The translations under genes and the position numbers were made by a program. A stretch of DNA of 64,000 nt. It comes from Natrarchaeobius oligotrophus (lineage in GTDB: Archaea > Halobacteriota > Halobacteria > Halobacteriales > Natrialbaceae). Position 1 is the first letter of the stretch. Each line of letters starts with the position of its first letter. Shown piece by piece: positions 33,618 to 44,411 of this stretch. The stretch covers positions 278,352 through 342,351 of the forward strand of contig NZ_REFZ01000004.1 in assembly GCF_003841465.1 (NCBI RefSeq), read 5' to 3'. The notes beneath the pieces are model-generated. The model did not search any database. It was not told the origin of the DNA and worked only from the letters and a program-made list of their open reading frames with translations.

Positions 33618-34325
33618 TTATGGTAAGTTTTCGACGACTTCTGCACCCCCCTCGAGCGACTCGAGCAGGAGGTCGACGTACCGCTCCCTGCTGGGGGAAG
33701 AGAACAGTTCGTGACCGCCGTCGTAGAGGACGACGTGTTCGGAGGGAACGCGCGCGCCGATCGACCGAAGGTCGACGACGGGGTCGCGAAGCGAGCAGAA
33801 CACCACCGCGTCGTGGTCGATCGCCAATAGCTCCTCCTGGGCGTGGCGGATCTCCCGGACGAAGACGGGCGACACCCATCGCGGCATCGTCGCGAGCTGG
33901 TGGTCGGTCGCGAGTTCCCCCAGCGCGCGTTCGTCCATTCCCCTGACCGGAAGACACGGAAGCGTCGTCGGGACCGACGAGACCGCCTCGAGCAGCGCGT
34001 CGGGGTACGTCGGCGCGTACCCCCACCACGGGCTCAGATAGACGTGGTTTTCGGCTCCGTCGAGCGCCTGCCCGACGAGCGCGCCGGCGCTGTGACCCAG
34101 CAGCTGGTACTCGTCGAGATCGAGCACGTACTCGGCGGCGGGCTCGAGCCAGTCGGCCTTGAAGTCCTCGACCCTCGTCGGGAGTTCGAAGGCGTGGACG
34201 CGGTAGTCGGCTTCGGTCAGCTTTCCGACGAGCCAGCTGACGTTTTCGTGGGTCCAGCGGTTGCCCCAGCCCATCACGAAGACGAGTTCTTCGTCGCCGT
34301 CCTCGTTGAACACGCGGTGTCTCAT
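33618..34325 (-). CDS. Alpha/beta hydrolase
   Basis: The protein has 235 residues. The nucleophile elbow GHSAGA is near residue 77, the acid is in SLRDPVVDL and the base in GGHELF near residue 210, so the catalytic triad is complete. FVMGWGNRWTHENVSW forms the early oxyanion region. Serine hydrolases of this type act on small esters or amides in the cytoplasm; the substrate is unknown. It marks the return to normal GC after the island. A TATA-like run (GGTTTTTTATCG on the reverse strand) is about 27 bases upstream. Confidence 0.88.
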   Translation of the reverse strand: MRHRVFNEDGDEELVFVMGWGNRWTHENVSWLVGKLTEADYRVHAFELPTRVEDFKADWLEPAAEYVLDLDEYQLLGHSAGALVGQALDGAENHVYLSPWWGYAPTYPDALLEAVSSVPTTLPCLPVRGMDERALGELATDHQLATMPRWVSPVFVREIRHAQEELLAIDHDAVVFCSLRDPVVDLRSIGARVPSEHVVLYDGGHELFSSPSRERYVDLLLESLEGGAEVVENLP

Positions 34326-34475
34326 AGGATTTCGTTCGTCGGGAAGCGATAAAAAACCTGATCACTTGACACGACCCGTCAACGGCTGAATCTTTCGTCC
34401 CGACAGCCACGGCTCGCGAGTCGACCGCGACGGCATGAGAAACGACTTTGCGCCTCGAGGCCGCAGTTTCCGACG

Positions 34476-35156
34476 ATGACTGGAATTGACCGCAGCGACG
34501 CGGTCGACCGGCTCGAGGCGATCGTCGACACCGTCGAGCGCGACCGGATGCCGGTGCCGGTTCGGGAGGTCTGGGCGTTCGGCGACGTCGCGCTCGGTCT
34601 CGATCCCGTCGAGCGCCTGGACGTCTACGTGACCAAAGACGTCCTGCTGGGCGGGGACGCGTCGGACGGAGACGAGCCGGAACGCGAAGGTGCGACCGCC
34701 GCGTTCCGCGACTCCCACGGGATCGAGGGCGTCGGGAAGTCGGTTCGCGCGGACTGGGCGCGCGAGTACCCCGAACACCTCCGGGCGAACGCCGCCGGCC
34801 ACGCCGCCCCCGAGAAGTGTCTCGCGGCGCACCTCCTCGGGGAGGACGAGCCGGTCCACCTCGAGGTCTGTAACGCCTCGTTCGAGGACAACGTCACCCA
34901 GCGGCTCCGCGGCGCGCGGCTACGCGAGGATTACACGCAGTTGCTCGACCCCCGCGGCGTCTGCCTCTGGGTCGACGGCGTCCGCAGCGACGAGGCTTTC
35001 CGGAAGCTTCGCGACAGTGAACTCGCGCTGCCGACGCTGTCGGCTGCCCTCGAGATGCTCGGCATGGACGACGAGGAAGCGACGACCGCCGCCAGGGAGC
35101 TTCACGCCTGGCGATCCGAGCAGGACGGCGTCACGGTTCGCGGCGACGTCGTCTGA
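34476..35156 (+). CDS. Conserved haloarchaeal protein (DUF7095-like)
   Basis: The protein has 226 acidic residues. VREVWAFGDVALGLDPVERLDVYVTKD near residues 28-54 looks like a nucleotidyltransferase-type strand pattern but lacks the full GS-D-D motif. Later segments are ANAAGHAAPEKCLAAHLL and PLLDPRGVCLWVDGVRS-like residues. It resembles a conserved haloarchaeal family that I believe is DUF7095, function unknown. It is divergent from the hydrolase gene. Confidence 0.78.
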   Translation: MTGIDRSDAVDRLEAIVDTVERDRMPVPVREVWAFGDVALGLDPVERLDVYVTKDVLLGGDASDGDEPEREGATAAFRDSHGIEGVGKSVRADWAREYPEHLRANAAGHAAPEKCLAAHLLGEDEPVHLEVCNASFEDNVTQRLRGARLREDYTQLLDPRGVCLWVDGVRSDEAFRKLRDSELALPTLSAALEMLGMDDEEATTAARELHAWRSEQDGVTVRGDVV

Positions 35157-35246
35157 GTCTCGCGGACGAAACGCCGTCCGATTCGCACGACCGACCCTCG
35201 GTTCCGTCCGAAACGCAATCCGTCGAGAGACGGGTTCTCCGTACGG

Positions 35247-36053
35247 CTACACGCGTCCGACGGTGACGAAAAACGGAACCGCTTCCGTTCGGCGGTACTC
35301 GCCCGACTCCATCTGTTCGATCGCCGTCCGTCCCATCTCCCGCCACGCGCTGCGCAACTCGTCGTACTCGGCTTCGGTCAGCTCGCCCGAAAGCATCGTC
35401 TCGCGGTCGTCCGCAAGCCCTGCTCCGGTGGCCTTTCGACGGGCCGCGATCAACGCGTGATCGCTGTAGGGCGGCTCGATCGTCCGGACGTGGTCGTATC
35501 GGCGCGTCTCGAGCACGTCGATGCCGGCCGCCTCGAACGTCTCGCTCGCGTCGGAACCGAGCGCGACGTCGGTTTCGACGCCGTCGAGGTAAGCCGTACG
35601 CGCCCGCCGCTCGAGGTCGTTCTCGGCGTCGACGCTCGAGTCCACGGCGACCGCGGCGTTGTTCGGTTCGACCGCGGCCACGAGATCGCTCGAGACTCGC
35701 GCGAACTCCTCGAGCGCCGCGGCGGGGTCGGGGAGGTTTATCAGCAGCGCCTGACAGACGACGAGGTCGACGGCGTCGGCCGAAAACGGAAGTCGGCGGG
35801 CGTCGCTCGCGACGACCGGAACGCGCTCGCGGGCGATCGAGAGCAGCTCTAGGTCGACGTCGCAGCCGATTACCTCGCCTGGAGAGTCGTCCGCGAGCAC
35901 CCGGCTCAGTTCGCCGGTGCCACAGCCCACGTCGAGGACTCGCTCGTGCGACGCCAGCTCCAGCGGCTCGAGTGCATCCCGCGAGTCGTCCCACATCCCC
36001 CGACGGGTTCGGTGCAGGTAGTCTTCGGAGAACTCGCGCACGGTCGCTACCAC
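35247..36053 (-). CDS. Class I SAM-dependent methyltransferase
   Basis: The start is GTG 36053, 268 residues. The SAM-binding motif VLDVGCGTGELSRVL is near residue 39, followed by acidic residue motif GCDVDLELLSIA and VCQALLINLPDP for motif IV. This is a methyltransferase type 11/25 fold. The C-terminal half is variable and gives the substrate, which is unknown. It is convergent with the DUF7095-like gene and ends 90 bases from it. Confidence 0.87.
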   Translation of the reverse strand: MVATVREFSEDYLHRTRRGMWDDSRDALEPLELASHERVLDVGCGTGELSRVLADDSPGEVIGCDVDLELLSIARERVPVVASDARRLPFSADAVDLVVCQALLINLPDPAAALEEFARVSSDLVAAVEPNNAAVAVDSSVDAENDLERRARTAYLDGVETDVALGSDASETFEAAGIDVLETRRYDHVRTIEPPYSDHALIAARRKATGAGLADDRETMLSGELTEAEYDELRSAWREMGRTAIEQMESGEYRRTEAVPFFVTVGRV

Positions 36054-36087
36054 GTTCGTTCTCGCTAAAAACGGGTCGGTTTCTCGT

Positions 36088-36957
36088 CTACTCTTCCCGA
36101 AGCTCTTTGACCTTCTCGATGTTCCAGGCGAAGCCGCGGCCGTCCTCCGTCGGCGTCTCGAGCGCGAACGGCAGATCCCGCAGATCGGGGTGGTTGACGA
36201 TCGCGCGCATACCGTCCTCGCCGATGTACCCCTCGCCGACGTGGGCGTGCTCGTCTTTGTGGGTGCCGACGTCGTGTTTCGAGTCGTTGAGGTGGAGGTA
36301 CTCGAGGTACTCGAGGCCGACCTCGTCGTCGAAGCGGCCGATCGTCTCGTCGACGGCCTCGGGAGTCGTCAGGTCGTTGCCGGCGACGAGCGTGTGGGCG
36401 GTGTCGATGCAGATGCCGATGTCGGTCTCGGTTCGGTCGATGATGCCCGCGAGGTGTTCGAACTCGCCGCCCAGCTTGGTGCCGCTGCCGGCGTCGGACT
36501 CGATGAGAATGCGCACGCCGTCGGGAACGTCGAGGTCGTCGATGACGCTCGCGGCGTTGTCGAGTCCGCCCTCGACGCCCGCGCCGGTGTGGGCCCCCAG
36601 GTGGACGTTGACGTACGGAATGTCCAGCTTCTCGGCGGCGTCGAGTTCCGCCTGCATGCTCTCTTTTGACTTCCGTCGGAGATCCTCCTTGGGCGTACAG
36701 AGGTTGACCAGGTACGCCGAGTGGATCACCCACGGCCCCTCGAGTTTCTCGTCTGTCTCCTCCCGAAACCCGGCGGCGGCCTCGTCGCCGATGTCGGGCT
36801 GGGCCCAGACCTGCGGCGAGGTCGTGAAGATCTGTCCGCAGTTGCCGCCGAACGCGAGTTGGCGGTGGACGGCGTTTCTGATGTCGTCGTACGGCGGTGT
36901 CTCGTCGTCCGAGGAGACGCGCGAACCGGAAATCGAAACGTGTGCGCCGACGTTCAT
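36088..36957 (-). CDS. nfo: Endonuclease IV (AP endonuclease)
   Basis: The 289-residue TIM-barrel enzyme begins [12 protein letters not shown]. Zinc ligands typical of the family are seen in [53 protein letters not shown] and [11 protein letters not shown]. Endonuclease IV cuts the backbone 5' to abasic sites in base-excision repair. It ends 34 bases upstream of the methyltransferase start on the same strand, so the two may share a transcript. Confidence 0.95.
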   Translation of the reverse strand: MNVGAHVSISGSRVSSDDETPPYDDIRNAVHRQLAFGGNCGQIFTTSPQVWAQPDIGDEAAAGFREETDEKLEGPWVIHSAYLVNLCTPKEDLRRKSKESMQAELDAAEKLDIPYVNVHLGAHTGAGVEGGLDNAASVIDDLDVPDGVRILIESDAGSGTKLGGEFEHLAGIIDRTETDIGICIDTAHTLVAGNDLTTPEAVDETIGRFDDEVGLEYLEYLHLNDSKHDVGTHKDEHAHVGEGYIGEDGMRAIVNHPDLRDLPFALETPTEDGRGFAWNIEKVKELREE

Positions 36958-37005
36958 GGATCCCTGTCAGTACCGATCCGTGATAGGGGTACCGAACCGA
37001 GGCGA

Positions 37006-37854
37006 TCAGCGACCGGGGACGTCGGGTTGCGCCTCCTCGAGTTCCTCCCCGTTCAGGATCCAGGACTCGTGGCCGTACTTCCGCTCGGCGAGGTCCGCGG
37101 CCGCCTCGAGTTCGTCCTCGCGCCACGTCGACTCCCGCGCGTCGCACCACTCACCGAGGGCGTCCGCGAGCGTCGAGACCGCTTCGTCTCTGTCGATTCC
37201 GGTCTCCTCGCGAATGCTCGCGACGCGGTCGACGAACGGCGGCGTCTCGAGGTCGGCGGCGAAGGTGCCGACGTGTCGCGCCGGTTCTCGGTCGTAGCTG
37301 ATCGATCCGTGCTGGATGACGACGTCCCGCTGGCGGTACTGGGCGTTGCCGCTGATCTTGCGCTCGTCGTCCGACTCCGCGGGCACGACCACGTCGTGTG
37401 CGGGATTGATGTCTCTGAGGTAACACGACGGCTGGTAGATCGCGTCCTGTTCGACCGACGCGAAGTCGGCGTCGACGCCCATCCGTCGGAGTCCCTCGAG
37501 TACCGGCTCGCAGAACAGTTCGTAACACGCCATCAGGTTGCCGGGCACTTCGTCGGCGGGCGCGACGATCGTGTAGGAGATGTCGGCGTACCGATCGTGG
37601 TAGATGCCGCCGCCGCCGGTTTGCCGTCGGGTGACGCCGATTCCCTCCCGGTCGCAGTACTCCCAGTCGACGGTCTCGGCGTCCTGTCTGTATCCCAGCG
37701 AGAGCGTTCCCGGCTCCCACGAGTACACCCGCACTGTCCGGACGTCGTCCTCGATCGCCGTCGCGGCGGCGACCTCCTCGAGCGCCATCTGCGTCGCGCC
37801 GTCGCGAGGATCGTCTCGAATGAGTCGCCACTCCTGAGCTGAGCGGTCTGACAT
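37006..37854 (-). CDS. lplA: Lipoate-protein ligase family protein
   Basis: Start ATG 37854 (MSDRSAQEWRLIRDD) gives 282 residues; the longer frame upstream is not coding-like. The LplA/LipB fold motifs are visible: MALEEVAAA, RRQTGGGGIYHD (the lipoate-binding RRxxGGG loop), and SGNAQYRQRDVVIQHGSI with the catalytic Lys in ERKISGNAQ. The family attaches lipoate, or octanoate or biotin in related members, to acyltransferase proteins of 2-oxoacid dehydrogenases. In haloarchaea the exact activity of each copy is not established. Confidence 0.9.
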   Translation of the reverse strand: MSDRSAQEWRLIRDDPRDGATQMALEEVAAATAIEDDVRTVRVYSWEPGTLSLGYRQDAETVDWEYCDREGIGVTRRQTGGGGIYHDRYADISYTIVAPADEVPGNLMACYELFCEPVLEGLRRMGVDADFASVEQDAIYQPSCYLRDINPAHDVVVPAESDDERKISGNAQYRQRDVVIQHGSISYDREPARHVGTFAADLETPPFVDRVASIREETGIDRDEAVSTLADALGEWCDARESTWREDELEAAADLAERKYGHESWILNGEELEEAQPDVPGR

Positions 37855-38031
37855 ACGTCTCTCGTCGGTCGCCAGCGTGTTATACTGATCGTTGTCGTTC
37901 GTCTGAACGGCGCATTCGCGTCCAGTCGCGCTCGTTCGACGCGCTCGGATCGATAGCCGGCCGGGTTCGTCCGATCCGTCCGGCCACAACGTATTTTCGA
38001 CGATGTCAACGAGAAAGAACCAGACTGAGCC

Positions 38032-39738
38032 GTGCCCAACGCGTCCCTCTTCGTCGTCTACGCTCTCTGTGGAGTCCTCCCGCTCGTCCTCGTAGCGTAC
38101 GTCTACGAACACCGGACGAAAGCCGGTTTCCGGGGAATGCTCCTGTTGATCGGCGGGTTTTCCCTCTGGAGTCTCAGCCTGGCCGTCTTCTATGCGGTTT
38201 CGGAATACGCGATCGGATTGACCGCGGCCAACCTCCGCCTACTCTCGGTCTATCTGGTGGTCGTCGGCTGGCTTGTGATCGCTCTCGAGTACGCCGATCT
38301 GGCGGAGCCGTCGCGACGGACCGTCGCCGTGTTGTTTCTCCCGGCGGTGGTCCTGCAGCTTCTCGCGTGGACGGACCCCGCCCACGGGCTGGTGTGGGCC
38401 GGATCGACGTTCGAGTCGACCTGGGGCCGGTCGTTCGGACCCGCATACGAGGTGCACGTCGCCTACAACTACATCCTCGTCGGAGTAGTGTTGGTACTGT
38501 TCGTCGGGAACGCCGTGACGTCGCGCGGCCTGCGCCGGAAACAGAACCTGGCGTTGTTCGTGAGCATCGTTCCACCCGTGATCGCAAACGCCGTGTTTCA
38601 CCTGACCGACGTCGTCCGTTACGACGTGACGTCGCTCGGGTTCGTCGTCTCCGTCTTCGTTCTCACGTGGGCGCTCTTTCGCGTGGATTTGCTCGATCTG
38701 GTTCCGATCGGCCGAAAGCGCGCGCTCGACGAGATGACCAACGCCGTCATCACCCTCGACACCAACGGGCGGGTCGTCGACTTCAACGAGGCGGCCCGTC
38801 GGATCGTCGACGCGGACGACACTCACACCGGCCAGCCGGTCGAGGCGTTCCTCGATCCGCTGTCGAACGTCAGCGAGACGGTCCGAACCGTCGAGAACGC
38901 GGAAACCGAACTCTCCGTCTCGGTGGCCGAGTCCGAGTTGCGTCGCCACTTCGATCTCACCGTGTCACCGATCCGTAACTCGAGGGACGCAACCGTCGGC
39001 CGGCTCGTCGTCTTGCAGGACGTCTCGGATCTCAAAGAGCGCGAGCGGATGCTCCGCGAACGCGAACGCGAACTCGACCTCCTCAGACAGGTTCTCACGC
39101 GAGCGTTACGCCACAACGTGCGAAACGACGTCGCCCTCCTTCGAGGATACGGCCAGACCATCGCGGACGAATCCGACGGTCGTCACGCAGAACTCGCCTC
39201 GGAGATCGTCCAGATCAGCAACGACCTCGTCGAGACCAGCGACAAGGCCCGGACGGTCGAGCGGCTCGTCGACCGCGATCGGGACGTCACGTCCGTCGAC
39301 CTCGAGTCGACCGTCGAGGCGCTGGTCGATCGCTTCCGGACGGAGTACCCCGACGCCTCGTTCTCGATCGCAGTCGACGGTGATCCGGTCGTCGACACGA
39401 ATCCCGCGCTCGAACTCGCGATTCAGAATCTGCTCGAGAACGCGCTCGAACACGCCGACGACGAATCGACGGTGGAAGTATCGATCCGCCGCGACGAGGG
39501 GTACCTTCACCTTTCGGTCGCCGACGACGGGCCGGGAATTCCGGCCAGCGAGATCGACGTCCTCGAACGTGGCGAGGAGACGCCGCTGAAACACGGCAGC
39601 GGGCTCGGGCTCTGGGTCGTCTACTGGGCCGTCGAGATGGCCGGCGCGTCGATCTCGTTCGACACGTCGGACGGGACCGAGATCACCATCTCGATTCCCG
39701 CGTCGGATCGTCGGGCCCACCCGGAACGTGACCGTTGA
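38032..39738 (+). CDS. Histidine kinase with N-terminal 7TM sensor and PAS domain
   Basis: GTG 38032 gives 568 residues. Residues about 5-222 form seven helices of the histidine-kinase 7TM type. A PAS domain at 228-335 (MTNAVITLDTNGRVVDFNEA) is followed by a short coiled coil and the phosphoacceptor His361 in ALRHNVRNDVALLRGYG. The ATPase has NLLENALEHAD, DDGPGIP and GSGLGL. This architecture is common in haloarchaea. No response regulator is adjacent. It is divergent from the lipoate ligase gene, 177 bases away. Confidence 0.92.
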   Translation: MPNASLFVVYALCGVLPLVLVAYVYEHRTKAGFRGMLLLIGGFSLWSLSLAVFYAVSEYAIGLTAANLRLLSVYLVVVGWLVIALEYADLAEPSRRTVAVLFLPAVVLQLLAWTDPAHGLVWAGSTFESTWGRSFGPAYEVHVAYNYILVGVVLVLFVGNAVTSRGLRRKQNLALFVSIVPPVIANAVFHLTDVVRYDVTSLGFVVSVFVLTWALFRVDLLDLVPIGRKRALDEMTNAVITLDTNGRVVDFNEAARRIVDADDTHTGQPVEAFLDPLSNVSETVRTVENAETELSVSVAESELRRHFDLTVSPIRNSRDATVGRLVVLQDVSDLKERERMLRERERELDLLRQVLTRALRHNVRNDVALLRGYGQTIADESDGRHAELASEIVQISNDLVETSDKARTVERLVDRDRDVTSVDLESTVEALVDRFRTEYPDASFSIAVDGDPVVDTNPALELAIQNLLENALEHADDESTVEVSIRRDEGYLHLSVADDGPGIPASEIDVLERGEETPLKHGSGLGLWVVYWAVEMAGASISFDTSDGTEITISIPASDRRAHPERDR

Positions 39739-39751
39739 CCCGCGGATTCTC

Positions 39752-39773
39752 TGGAGACCTCGAGACGTCTCCA
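39752..39773 (+). terminator. Hairpin after the 7TM kinase gene
   Basis: TGGAGAC and GTCTCCA form a 7-bp stem with an eight-base loop, 14 bases after the stop codon. There is no T-run, so its role as a terminator is uncertain. Confidence 0.3.
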
Positions 39774-40017
39774 CCCCGACGGCGCGGCTCTGTCAGGGCG
39801 ATACTCGAGGGCCAACGTCTCGGAAGTTCGAACGCCGGTCGGTCGTCGCCGCTCGTTCGGGAGGGCTCCTCACGTGGTTCGTCCGTCGCGAGCGGACGGC
39901 TACATTTGCTATATCGTAATGCGGTTTATTTGGTCGTCGGCGATCGGTTTCGCGTCGGTACTCGAGGCGAGATGTTCGCGATAGCGTGGACGCTGACACC
40001 GCATCGCGCGACAGGAC

Positions 40018-40026
40018 GTTTTTACG
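40018..40026 (+). promoter_or_regulatory. TATA box of rio2
   Basis: GTTTTTACG is centred about 27 bases before ATG 40049. The spacing marks a leaderless transcript and decides this start over the in-frame ATG at 39986. Confidence 0.5.
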
Positions 40027-40048
40027 TCCCGGTCGGCTATCGACGCTC

Positions 40049-40960
40049 ATGGTGCGGAACGTCGCCGGTCTGTTGGCGGAACTCGAGGAGGCGGACTTCT
40101 ACCTGCTTTCGGGAGTCGAACAGGGGATGCGCTTTTCGGAGTGGGTCCAGCGCGAGAAGCTCCCGAAGTTCTCCGGGTTGACCGAAGAGGAAGTCGACTA
40201 CCGCCTCGAGCGCTGTCTCAAGCGGGGATTGATCGAGAAGAAAACGATCCAGTACGAGGGGTACACGCTCCAGTTCGAGGGGTACGACGCGCTCGCGCTG
40301 CGAGCGTTCGTCGAACGCGAGACGATCACGGAGTTCGGCTCTCCGCTCGGGGTCGGCAAGGAAAGCGACGTCTACGAGGTGCGCTCGTACAAGCCGTTCG
40401 CGCTGAAGTACCACCGCGAGGGGTACACGAACTTCCGGGAGGTTCACAAAGAGCGCGACTACGCCTCGGCCAACGAACACGTCTCCTGGATGTACACCGC
40501 GCGCAAGGCGGCCGAGCGCGAACACGCCATTCTCGAGTCGCTGTACCCCGACGTCTCGGTCCCCCGACCGATCGACCAGAACCGCCACGCCATCGTCATG
40601 GAGAAGATGGACGGCGTCGAACTCTCGCGCACCCGACTCGAAGACGAGCAGGTCCTCGGCGTTCTCGACCTCGTTCTCAAAGAGGTCGCGCGCGCGCACG
40701 AAGTGGGCTACGTCCACGCGGACATGAGCGAGTACAACCTCTTCGTCGACGAGGCTGGAGTGACGATTTTCGACTGGCCCCAGGCGGTCCCCACCGACCA
40801 CGAAAACGCCGACGAGTTCCTTCGGCGAGATCTCGAGAACGTCCTCGGTTACTTCCGCCGAAAGTATCCGCGACGCGTTCCCGGCGAGGTCGACGCGGAC
40901 GTCCTCGCCGACGAGATCGCGGCGAACTCTTTCGACTCGGTCGCGACACTCACCGAATAA
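40049..40960 (+). CDS. rio2: Rio2 serine/threonine protein kinase
   Basis: Start ATG 40049 gives 303 residues. Residues 1-85 are the Rio2 winged helix (MVRNVAGLLAELEEADFYLL). The Rio2 nucleotide loop GVGKESDVYEV replaces the usual glycine-rich loop, with Lys in FALKYHREG. The catalytic loop is VHADMSEYNLFV and the metal motif IFDWPQAV. Rio2 acts in maturation of the small ribosomal subunit. It is a conserved archaeal gene and stands alone here. Confidence 0.96.
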   Translation: MVRNVAGLLAELEEADFYLLSGVEQGMRFSEWVQREKLPKFSGLTEEEVDYRLERCLKRGLIEKKTIQYEGYTLQFEGYDALALRAFVERETITEFGSPLGVGKESDVYEVRSYKPFALKYHREGYTNFREVHKERDYASANEHVSWMYTARKAAEREHAILESLYPDVSVPRPIDQNRHAIVMEKMDGVELSRTRLEDEQVLGVLDLVLKEVARAHEVGYVHADMSEYNLFVDEAGVTIFDWPQAVPTDHENADEFLRRDLENVLGYFRRKYPRRVPGEVDADVLADEIAANSFDSVATLTE

Positions 40961-41176
40961 ACTACATACCGTTATACGAAATCGCCGGTCGATGGGTGTC
41001 GGCTGGACGGCAAGCGAGCGTCCGCATACTCACGTCGAGACGGTCGCTCGAGATGTTGTCGAATCAGACGGGGAATCGACGGAAGCGATAGCGCGCCCAT
41101 CCGGCGAAAGCGCGAGTGGAATGCGAAGAACGCGGACGGCACATCGAACGGGTCCTCGAGTGGGAAATCGAGCGAA

Positions 41177-42328
41177 CTAGAACCCTTTTCCGAGCATCTC
41201 GCGGGCGATGATGTTCTTCTGGATTTCGGTCGTCCCCTCGTAGATCTGGGTGATCTTGGCGTCGCGGTAGAATCGTTCGACGGGGAAGTCGTCGACGTAG
41301 CCCGCGCCGCCGTGGATCTGGACCGCTTCGTCCGCGACCTCGACGGCGATCCTCGAGGCGAACTCCTTGGCCATCGACGCGAGTTTGGTGATGTCTTCGC
41401 CCTGGTCGACCTTCCAGGCGGCCTTGTACGTCAGGTTGCGTGCGGCCTCGGTGTTCGTGGCCATCTCCGCGAGCTTGTGCTGGATCGCCTGGAACTCCGA
41501 GATCGGCTTGCCGAACTGTTCGCGGTCCTGGGCGTACTCGAGGGCGGCGCGGTTGGCACCCTTGGCGATGCCGACGCCCTGGGCCGCTACGGCGGTCCGC
41601 GTTTCGTCGAAAAATTGCATCTGTTGCATGAACGCGGCGTCTCGCGTTCCGACGAGGTTCTCCTCGGGAACGCGGACGTCGTCGAAGACGAGTTCTGCGG
41701 TGTCGGAGGCGCGGATGCCGAGTTTGCCGGTGATCTTCTCGGTCGAGAATCCGTCGCGGTCCGACTCGACGACGATCTGACTGAAGCCGTTGTACCGTCC
41801 TTGCGCGTCCGGGTTCGTCTCACAGAGGACGACGAAGAAGTCCCCGACCGTTCCGTTGGTGATCCACATCTTGTTGCCGTTGATCACCCACTCGTCGCCG
41901 TCTTTCTCCGCCCGCGTCGAGACCGACGAGACGTCGGAGCCGGTATCGGGTTCCGAGATCGCAGCGCCCGAAATCTTCTCTCCGAGCGCGACCGGCTCGA
42001 GGAATCGCTCTTTCTGGTCTTCGGTCCCGAAGTTCATGATCGCCTCGCAGCCGAACGACGTCGAGACGATCGACAGCGCGATGCCGGGATCGTACGAGAA
42101 GAGTTCCTCGGTGATGATTGCCGTATCGAGGATCGAGTAGCCGGCACCGCCGTACTCGATCGGGATGTACGCGCCGGTCAGTCCCATCTCGGCGGCTTTC
42201 TCGACGACGTCGTGGGGGTACGCTTCCGCTTCGTCGTACTCGCCGGCCACGGGAACGATCTCGTTTTCGGCGAACCGCTGTACCTCGTCGCGGATCTGTC
42301 GTTGTTCGTCGGACAGCGCGAAGTCCAT
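41177..42328 (-). CDS. acd: Acyl-CoA dehydrogenase
   Basis: Start ATG 42328 ([19 protein letters not shown]) gives 383 residues, normal length. FAD and substrate motifs are present: [68 protein letters not shown], and the catalytic-base region [18 protein letters not shown]. The enzyme introduces the 2,3 double bond into acyl-CoA. It is divergent from the Hbd-Ech fusion gene, 115 bases away, so the two steps of beta-oxidation are probably co-regulated. Confidence 0.95.
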   Translation of the reverse strand: MDFALSDEQRQIRDEVQRFAENEIVPVAGEYDEAEAYPHDVVEKAAEMGLTGAYIPIEYGGAGYSILDTAIITEELFSYDPGIALSIVSTSFGCEAIMNFGTEDQKERFLEPVALGEKISGAAISEPDTGSDVSSVSTRAEKDGDEWVINGNKMWITNGTVGDFFVVLCETNPDAQGRYNGFSQIVVESDRDGFSTEKITGKLGIRASDTAELVFDDVRVPEENLVGTRDAAFMQQMQFFDETRTAVAAQGVGIAKGANRAALEYAQDREQFGKPISEFQAIQHKLAEMATNTEAARNLTYKAAWKVDQGEDITKLASMAKEFASRIAVEVADEAVQIHGGAGYVDDFPVERFYRDAKITQIYEGTTEIQKNIIAREMLGKGF

Positions 42329-42350
42329 GTGACCACCTACCTTTGGGATC

Positions 42351-42357
42351 GATAAAG
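42351..42357 (-). promoter_or_regulatory. TATA box of the acyl-CoA dehydrogenase in the divergent region
   Basis: CTTTATC on the reverse strand is about 26 bases before ATG 42328, so the transcript is leaderless. The 115-base region also has to hold the promoter of the Hbd-Ech gene, whose TATA is less clear. Confidence 0.4.
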
Positions 42358-42443
42358 ATCTTTGTAACCAGACATAAACTGAATTGTAGTTTTCTTTAGC
42401 AGATAGGGAAACGTTCAAAACCGAGCGCATTGCATGTTCGACC

Positions 42444-44411
42444 ATGGAGATCGAAGATATCAACACCATCGCAGTTCTCGGTGCCGGGAATATGGGCCAC
42501 GGAATCGCGGAAGTCGCCGCGATGGCCGGCTACGACGTGAACATGCGCGATATCGAAGAGGAGTTCGTCCAGGACGGCTACGACCAGATCGAGTGGTCGC
42601 TGAACAAGCTGGCCGAGAAGGGCCAGCTCTCCGAGGAGAACGCTGAGGACGCCTTAGCGCGCGTGACGCCGCTGGTCGACATGGAGGAGGCAGTCGCCGA
42701 CGCCGACGTCGTCATCGAGGCCGTCCCGGAGAAGATGTCGATCAAAAAGGACGTCTACGGCGAACTCGAGGAGTACGCCGCCGATCACGCGATCTTCGCG
42801 ACGAACACCTCGAGCCTCTCGGTCACCGAACTCGCGGCGGTCACCGAGCGCCCGGAACGGTTTTGCGGGATGCACTTTTTCAATCCGCCAGTTCGGATGC
42901 AGCTGGTCGAAGTGATCTCGGGTGCGGAGTCCGCCGAGGAGACCCTCGAACTGGTCGAATCGCTCGCGGAAGACTTCGACAAGTCGCCGGTTCGGGTCCA
43001 CAAGGACTCTCCCGGGTTCATCGTCAACCGAATTCTCGTGCCCCTGATGAACGAAGCGGCGTGGCTCGTCGGCGAAGACGAGGCGACTATGGCGGAGGTC
43101 GATTCGACGACCAAGTACGAGATGGGGTTGCCGATGGGGACGTTCGAACTCGGCGACCAAGTCGGCAACGACATCAGCTACCACGTCCTCGAGTACATGC
43201 ACGACGTGCTCGGCGACGCCTACGAACCCGCCCCGTTACTCGAGCAGAAAGTCGAGGCCGGAGCGCTCGGAAAGAAGACCGGGTCGGGATTTTACGACTA
43301 CGAGGACGGCGACGGCGCCCAGATCCCGACGGACGAAGGGTCAGAGTTCGTCGAGCGACGGCTGCTGGCGACGATGGCCAACGAGACGGCGAAGCTGATC
43401 GGCGGCGACGTCGCGCCGCCGGAGTCGATCGACGAGGCGGTCAAGCTCGGGGCCGGCTTCCCCGACGGACCGGTCAAACTCGTCGACGAGTACGGCCTCG
43501 AGGAGCTGCACGAGACGCTCGAGGAGGCGTACGAGGAGACCGATCACGAACGCTACGAGCCCGCGGACTACCTGGCCGAACGCGCCGCCGAGGGCGGATT
43601 TTACGACGTCGACGACGAGGACGGCGTCGAGTTCGAGACGATTCGCGTCGAGTATCCGGACGAGATGGTCGGCCACGTCGTCGTCGACCGGCCCCACCGG
43701 ATGAACACGATCAGCGACGAACTTCTCGACGAACTCGCGACCGCGATCGAACTGCTCGACGACGACGACGAGGTCCGCTGTCTGCTCCTGACCGGAGAGG
43801 GCGGAAAAGCGTTCTCGGCCGGCGCGGACGTCCAGAGCATGGCCAGCGGTGCGGACCCGCTCGACGCTCAGGAGCTCTCGCGAAAGGGTCAGTCGACGTT
43901 CGGCAAACTCGAGTCGTGCTCGATGCCGGTCGTCGCCGGCGTCGACGGCTACTGTCTCGGCGGCGGGATGGAACTGGCCACCTGCGCCGACATCCGCATC
44001 GCGAGCGAGCGATCGGAGTTCGGTCAGCCGGAACTCAACCTCGGACTCATTCCGGGCTGGGGCGGCACGCAGCGTCTCAGACACATCGTCGGCGAGGGGC
44101 GAGCGAAAGAGATCATCCTCACCGCAGAGCGCTACGACGCGGAGACGATGGAGTCGTACGGCTTCGTCAACGAAGTCGTCGACAACGACGACCTCGAAGC
44201 GCGCGCGCTCGAGCTCGCGGCCGACCTGGCGGCCGGTCCGCCGATCGCCCAGCAGTTCACCAAGCGCGCGATGGCCGCCGGCCGCGACGATACCGACGCC
44301 GGCCTCGAGTACGAGGCCTCCGCGTTCGGTCACCTGATGGCGACGGACGACCTGATGGAGGGAATCACCGCCTTCATGGGTGACGGCGAACCGCAGTTCG
44401 AAGGAAAGTAG
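42444..44411 (+). CDS. Fused 3-hydroxyacyl-CoA dehydrogenase / enoyl-CoA hydratase
   Basis: The 655-residue protein joins two enzymes. Residues about 8-385 are the dehydrogenase: [20 protein letters not shown] cofactor loop, [31 protein letters not shown] and [10 protein letters not shown]. Residues about 400-655 are a crotonase-fold hydratase: [25 protein letters not shown] and [15 protein letters not shown] with [16 protein letters not shown] including the catalytic Glu. It catalyses hydration and NAD-dependent oxidation steps of beta-oxidation. The order (dehydrogenase first) is typical of archaea, the reverse of bacterial FadB. Confidence 0.94.
   Translation: MEIEDINTIAVLGAGNMGHGIAEVAAMAGYDVNMRDIEEEFVQDGYDQIEWSLNKLAEKGQLSEENAEDALARVTPLVDMEEAVADADVVIEAVPEKMSIKKDVYGELEEYAADHAIFATNTSSLSVTELAAVTERPERFCGMHFFNPPVRMQLVEVISGAESAEETLELVESLAEDFDKSPVRVHKDSPGFIVNRILVPLMNEAAWLVGEDEATMAEVDSTTKYEMGLPMGTFELGDQVGNDISYHVLEYMHDVLGDAYEPAPLLEQKVEAGALGKKTGSGFYDYEDGDGAQIPTDEGSEFVERRLLATMANETAKLIGGDVAPPESIDEAVKLGAGFPDGPVKLVDEYGLEELHETLEEAYEETDHERYEPADYLAERAAEGGFYDVDDEDGVEFETIRVEYPDEMVGHVVVDRPHRMNTISDELLDELATAIELLDDDDEVRCLLLTGEGGKAFSAGADVQSMASGADPLDAQELSRKGQSTFGKLESCSMPVVAGVDGYCLGGGMELATCADIRIASERSEFGQPELNLGLIPGWGGTQRLRHIVGEGRAKEIILTAERYDAETMESYGFVNEVVDNDDLEARALELAADLAAGPPIAQQFTKRAMAAGRDDTDAGLEYEASAFGHLMATDDLMEGITAFMGDGEPQFEGK

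Larger units (their letters stand above)
39739..40048. other. 310-base gap between kinase and rio2
   Basis: A 7-bp hairpin (39752-39773) follows the kinase stop and may end its transcript. AT-rich elements at 39911-39930 (GCTATATCG, GGTTTATTTGG) resemble promoter sites with no gene behind them. The rio2 TATA is at 40018. No gene is seen. Confidence 0.45.
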